A DNA stretch of 64,000 nt from NCBI GenBank assembly GCA_022750115.1, contig JAKIWI010000008.1, positions 1 through 64,000 of the forward strand, read 5' to 3'. A program made the translations under genes and the position numbers. The stretch comes from Thermoplasmata archaeon. GTDB lineage: Archaea; Thermoplasmatota; Thermoplasmata; Lutacidiplasmatales; UBA184. Positions 60,383 to 64,000 of the stretch are shown here, in pieces (positions within the stretch are counted from its first letter, which is position 1; each line of letters opens with the position of its first letter). Under the pieces are notes generated by a model that saw only the letters and a list, made by a program, of their open reading frames with translations, was not told the origin of the DNA and did no database searches.

Positions 60383-61426
60383 TCAGACACGGGTCCAGAC
60401 GCCGCTGGAGAACGACCATGATTGATCGTGGGTGACCCTGCTGCCAGAGTTCAGTTCAACAATCACGACAGCGCTTGCAACCGGATTATAGGATTCAGCG
60501 ACCGGGCCCGTGGGCGGCGGTGCGCTTGGAGGGAAAACTCGCGTCCAATTTCCGCCCGAGAACTCCCAGGTATCATTCCGCCAAGAGCCGCCATGGAGCC
60601 CTCCGAAGAGGACAACGTATCCGGCTTTGAAGTCGAACACCAGCGCCCCGGGGATGCCCGCGGGGGGAGAGTGCGCGTTCGTGATGTTTCTCCAAGTCCC
60701 GTGCGAGAACGCCCATGTGTCATTCAAGGGCAATGTCGCGCGCCCGTGGCCGCCAAAGAGCACCACATAGCCGTCTTTCGCGTCGTATGTCATGGCTGCA
60801 TACTTGCGGGCCGTCGGAGAATGTGTGAGATTGCCGATCGCAATCCTGCTCCAGTTACCCCCGGAGAACTGCCAGGTGTCGTTCCTTAGCCACCCCGCCC
60901 TGGTTTCGCCCCCGAAGAAAATTACTTTCCCGCTTCCGGAGTCGAATGCCATGGCGGGACCGATTTGCCGCTCCGGCGCGATCGGGGTAATCAGCCGAGT
61001 CCAGTTTCCTGCCACAAACGACCAGCTGTCGTTCAAGCCGCCGTTGACAGACGGGCTGTTACCCCGCCCGCCGAAGAGGAGGACGTAGCCGTCTCTATCA
61101 TCGTACGCCATCGCACCGTAGCCTCGAGCAGGAGGCGAGGTAACCGGGTGCAGCTGAATCCAATGTCCGGCCTGCCGAATCCACGTCTCGTTCGAATAGA
61201 ACGATCCGTTGCCAGTGCCGACGTTCGCTCCCCCGAAGAGCACCAAGTAGCCGTCCCTTGCATCGTACGCCATGCTCGCCGCGTCCACGGGGGGGAGGAC
61301 TGTGACCGAAAGGGGCAGGTTCGCTGCCGCTGAGGGGTGCGATGGTGCTGCAAATGTGGGCACCGTCGTGAGAAGCAGAAAGACAGCTCCGAAAGCGAGA
61401 CTGGAATGGACGAGGCTATTCCGCAT
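60383..61426 (-). CDS. Secreted kelch-repeat protein
   Basis: 347 aa from ATG 61426. Signal peptide 'LAFGAVFLLLTTVPTFAAPS', then five to six kelch blades with the repeated 'DGYVVLFGG' / 'NDTWAFS-G-W' pattern ('MAYDARDGYLVLFGGANVGT', 'MTYDAKDGYVVLFGGHGRAT'). Forms an extracellular beta-propeller; ligand unknown. No membrane anchor is seen at the C-terminus. The track start is 33 codons too early. Repeat copy 3 lies upstream, after the next gene's stop. Confidence 0.88.
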   Translation of the reverse strand: MRNSLVHSSLAFGAVFLLLTTVPTFAAPSHPSAAANLPLSVTVLPPVDAASMAYDARDGYLVLFGGANVGTGNGSFYSNETWIRQAGHWIQLHPVTSPPARGYGAMAYDDRDGYVLLFGGRGNSPSVNGGLNDSWSFVAGNWTRLITPIAPERQIGPAMAFDSGSGKVIFFGGETRAGWLRNDTWQFSGGNWSRIAIGNLTHSPTARKYAAMTYDAKDGYVVLFGGHGRATLPLNDTWAFSHGTWRNITNAHSPPAGIPGALVFDFKAGYVVLFGGLHGGSWRNDTWEFSGGNWTRVFPPSAPPPTGPVAESYNPVASAVVIVELNSGSRVTHDQSWSFSSGVWTRV

Positions 61427-61721
61427 GAGCCGAGGAGCCGGGCGAAGCGCTGACTTTGAGGCATTAAGCCAGGAGGTGCCTGTTCCACACCGGGCTGCCG
61501 AATCAGACTCAGCGGAACGGCCCAAAGGGAATGGTTAGACCCCAGTTCAATCGCGGTTAGAGTTCCGACCTCCCGAGGCGTGGGTACAACCGCCTCCAGC
61601 GCGGTTTGGCTACGGTCAAGCGAACCGCGGCTCGCGGTTAGACTTGGGACTTTTGGAGAACTGTTCGGTTAGGCTAATCGGGACTCTGCCCCGGCTCGGG
61701 AAGTTGACGCCGGCCGCGTTC
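61427..61721. other. Intergenic region with element copy 3
   Basis: No gene; it holds the 3'-flanking element (61552-61674) and the kelch gene promoter region. Confidence 0.5.
61552..61674 (-). repeat. 3'-flanking element, copy 3
   Basis: Lies outside the island, 48 nt after the stop of the gene at 61722, in the same relative orientation as copies 1 and 2. Blocks shared with copy 2: CGCGGTTAGAGTT, GTGGG--CAACC and GCGGTTAG-CTTGGGAC. Confidence 0.72.
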
Positions 61722-62195
61722 TCAGGCCCACCACCACGGCGTTGGGTGCAGGATGAGGGGGGAGGCGAGCACGACGAACGGGCTCGCCGTGGCGGTCGCA
61801 TTCTCCCACACAAGACGGTAGGTTCCAGACCCCGCCGAGTAGTTGAAAGACTGGCTCCTCACGTTGGATTGACCCGCCCAGAGTGGCGTCCCTGAGCATC
61901 GAACGTCGTACGGGCCGGGCGCGTTGTTGCCGACGTTACAACTTGATGCCCGGAAGAGGTATGAGGTGAAGGGATAGGTGCCCGAACCGCCGTTCTCCCA
62001 ACTCCCGCTCAGATGCCCCGGGCGGTCGAGATAGAACTGAACCGAGAAGTTCCGGGCGCCCAAATCTCCGTTCGTGATGAGCTCAGTTGGGATGATCGTA
62101 AGCGCTTCGGTCTCGCTAATCTCCAGCTCGACAACGATGAGTATCGCCGCGACTGCGACGGAGATTGCGACGGCGACGATCGCCCAGCGTCTCAC
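61722..62195 (-). CDS. Small secreted or membrane-anchored protein
   Basis: 157 aa. N-terminal TM/signal 'WAIVAVAISVAVAAILIVVE' (about 4-23), then a beta-rich extracellular domain ('GDLGARNFSVQFYLDRPGHL', 'SCNVGNNAPGPYDVRCSG') with two Cys and N-x-S/T sites, ending 'TPWWWA'. No known family. Followed by element copy 3. Confidence 0.62.
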   Translation of the reverse strand: MRRWAIVAVAISVAVAAILIVVELEISETEALTIIPTELITNGDLGARNFSVQFYLDRPGHLSGSWENGGSGTYPFTSYLFRASSCNVGNNAPGPYDVRCSGTPLWAGQSNVRSQSFNYSAGSGTYRLVWENATATASPFVVLASPLILHPTPWWWA

Positions 62196-62329
62196 GATGC
62201 GCTCCGGTGCACCCCCGAGATAGGTCCCTGGTTCTTCAGCGTTGGCAATCCCCGCCTTTCAGAAGGGTCCGCCGCCCGAGAGCGGAGCGCCTGCGGTGGC
62301 AAGGGACCCGTTTGGGCAAGCGAATCAGT

Positions 62330-62525
62330 CTAAGCGTCCTCGACGGTGAAGGAGATCGTGAGTTCGGGCATTTCGGCGTTCTTCCAAGGGCCCTTCTTGC
62401 ATGGAGGTGGGACATGCCAGGCGAGGGGTGAGCCACCGCCTGGTAGGGCAATCTCGAGAGACCAGAAGGAGTCCTGAACACACGTCGGATAGGGGGCGAG
62501 GAATATTCCCGGGGTATATCCTACT
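62330..62525 (-). pseudogene. Truncated C-terminal remnant of a secreted protein gene
   Basis: A minus frame of about 65 codons without any start codon but with protein-like content: 'GIFLAPYPTCVQDSFWSLEI', 'GGGSPLAWHVPPPCKKGPWK' and 'PELTISFTVEDA' before TAG at 62330. An in-frame TAA sits just upstream, under the start of the surface-protein gene at 62532. It looks like a gene whose 5' part was lost when the neighbouring gene arrived. Too short for the ORF track. Confidence 0.4.
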
Positions 62526-62531
62526 CTGAGT

Positions 62532-64000
62532 TATGTCCCCTCAGGGGCGTACGAGGCTTGTGGGATACCTGAAGCTGGGGCCTGCGGTCTATGCGCTCGG
62601 GGTCCTCACGCTCCTCCTGCTGAGCTCGGGCGGGACCATCGGTGGGCACCCGCTGGCAGCCGCGGGGCGCCCGAACCACGAACCAGGCGCCCCCGTCGCG
62701 TGGCCCGAGATGCCGGGGGTCGCGTCGGGAATGCGCCATGCCGCGGTGACGAGCCTCTACGTCGTGGTCATCACGGAAACGGGACTCCCTTCAGGAACGA
62801 ACTGGACCGTCAACTTGACCTCACTCTCAACGCAGGTGTCAATCTACCACTGGTCCTTGACACCCAACGTCACGTTCTCGGTACCGAACGGGTCCTATCG
62901 ATTCACCCTCCGGCCCGTCATAGGACTCTCTCCCTCTCCGCCGAGCGGAAACCTTACAGTCAGCGGAGCTGGGGTCACCCAGACAGTGTCCTTCGTGGCG
63001 CCTCCCGCGCGCTACGAAGTCACCTTTGTCGCGTCCGGCATCCCGGTTAACTGGGGCTGGGTAGTGATTTTCAACGGCTCCCAAAGTGAAACCTCGAGCC
63101 CGGAGTCGCTCTCCTTCCAGGTTGTCAATGGGACCTACAGCTACGGAATCGGGCAGACCGGCTCCTACACCCCGACGCCGGCGTTCGGCAACCTGACGGT
63201 GAGCGGTCAGAACCTCGTCATCGCGGTCTCGTTCCGGGCGCCGACGACTTATCTCGTGTCTTTCAACGAGACCGGGCTCGCCCCGGGGACCTCCTGGCAG
63301 GTGTGGCTCGGTGGCGCGACGGCAGGGTCGAGCACGCCCTCTGTAGTGTTCAACATGACCAACGGATCGTACGCGTTCGTCCTTACCGCCGGAGCGCAGC
63401 CGACGGGGTACGTATCGGCGAACTCCCCGGGAAACCTGACCGTGAGCGGGTCTGCCATCTTGCTCAACGTCACGTTCGTTCCGGCGCCCTACCTATTGAC
63501 CTTCTCCGAGACCGACCTTCCAAGCAACACGGTATTCAGTGCCTGGGTGACTGGCCTGGGAGGACTTGGGCAGGCCGGGGTCGGCTCGTTTGGGATTAGC
63601 GTCGTCAACGGCACATACGCGTACTGGGTCCCGCCAGTCTGGGGATACCAGCCAACCGTCCCGACGGGCAACGTCACGATCGGTGGGGCAAGCGTCACTG
63701 TGAACGTCACGTTCCTACCGCAGCCGTACACCCTGACGTTCACCGAAACTGGGCTCGCTCTGGCGACGAACTGGACGGTCGTGGTAGCCAACGAAGAGGG
63801 TTCGACCTCGAACGCCAGCACTCTCTCGGTGCCGATTGGGAACGGGACATTCCCCTTCGAGGTTTTCTCCGTCCCCGGCTACACGACGGGCCCCGCGAAC
63901 GGGAGTGTCACCGTCACCGGTGCGAACCAGAGCGTCTCCATCACGTTCAGCTCAACCGCGAACGCGACGCGGTACGCGGTGAAATTCACGGAGGTGGGTC
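62532..64000 (+). CDS. Large surface protein with tandem Ig-like repeats, partial (3' end beyond window)
   Basis: Absent from the track because it has no stop in the window; 489 codons are visible. Signal or anchor segment 'YALGVLTLLLLSSGG' (about 19-33), then repeats of about 75-85 residues, each with 'VxFxETGLPxGTxW', 'NGSY/NGTY' and 'GNLTVSG' hallmarks: full repeats begin near codons 78, 155, 238, 320 and 400, and a sixth starts at the edge. This PEGA/Ig-like module is typical of Thermoplasmata exoproteins. TATA-like GAATATTC about 27 nt upstream of the ATG. Confidence 0.85.

Noticed and set aside
1-64000. CRISPR array, rRNA genes
   Set aside because: No regularly spaced short repeats and no rRNA-like sequence were seen on either strand.

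Overview
ORGANISM. The window looks like a high-GC, uncultivated archaeon, most likely a Thermoplasmatota lineage. The information-processing genes are archaeal: family-B DNA polymerase, FtsZ-SecE-Spt5-L11 in the euryarchaeal order, GatD/GatE amidotransferase, Hel308 helicase, NEMF/Rqc2-type NFACT protein and archaeal phosphoglycolate phosphatase. TATA-like boxes sit about 25 nt before many start codons, so leaderless ATG/GTG starts are common. Secreted proteins are rich in N-x-S/T and carry repeats of the '[FV]-x-ETGL' / 'NGSY' type that I associate with Thermoplasmata. No rRNA operon or CRISPR array was seen.

LAYOUT. 0-5 kb: a partial GT2 glycosyltransferase (minus; absent from the ORF track because it runs off the edge), a hypothetical gene, and a tight three-gene cassette: a RecA-like protein with no P-loop lysine, a small protein, and a divergent family-B polymerase. 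5-9.7 kb: P-loop kinase, pyrF, GT4 glycosyltransferase, pdxS, VOC protein, zinc ribbon. 9.8-13.7 kb: a TPP riboswitch controlling a thiamine-type ABC importer. 13.7-25.3 kb: zinc-ribbon/Gly-rich protein, wHTH plus DUF7521 pair, secreted GH-A-like hydrolase, pyruvate oxidase, and a run of small stress or accessory proteins (VOC, DUF1801, DUF4242, ferredoxin reductase-like, RibD-type reductase, ArsR/SRPBCC pairs), two of them broken.

25.5-36.3 kb: an island bounded by direct repeats of the 3' end of a tRNA-Arg(GCG) gene. The tRNA at the right edge carries a 30-nt D-loop intron. Inside are a RelE/ParE-like toxin-antitoxin pair, many small membrane or secreted proteins (several with two TM segments plus a beta-rich tail), decayed genes, a 290-bp inverted repeat pair and a recurring 3'-flanking element. 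No integrase was recognised.

36.4-48.2 kb: housekeeping core. gatD-gatE-pgp is co-directional, facing ftsZ-secE-spt5-rpl11 plus two small genes on the opposite strand, then mptE-like, a multi-TM GT39-like protein, an H1-like Lys/Ala/Pro-tailed protein, a TM protein and a YjbQ-family protein. 48.2-64 kb: a PQQ/PKD surface protein, NAD(P)-type isocitrate dehydrogenase, MscS channel, an Orc1/Cdc6-like protein with a degenerate Walker A behind a perfect 11-bp inverted-repeat promoter, Hel308, acyl-CoA dehydrogenase, NFACT, an HVO_0476-type zinc finger, a kelch protein, and a large repeat-containing surface protein running off the right edge.

HOW THEY WORK TOGETHER. The riboswitch and ABC genes make a thiamine uptake unit feeding ThDP enzymes such as the pyruvate oxidase. 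gatDE makes Gln-tRNA(Gln). The ftsZ-rpl11 operon couples division, secretion, transcription elongation and ribosome genes. The RecA-like/PolB cassette and Hel308 point to DNA repair or translesion work. Secreted kelch, PQQ/PKD and Ig-like repeat proteins form a surface set. All coordinates rest on hand reading of the sequence plus the supplied ORF track; no database search was possible.
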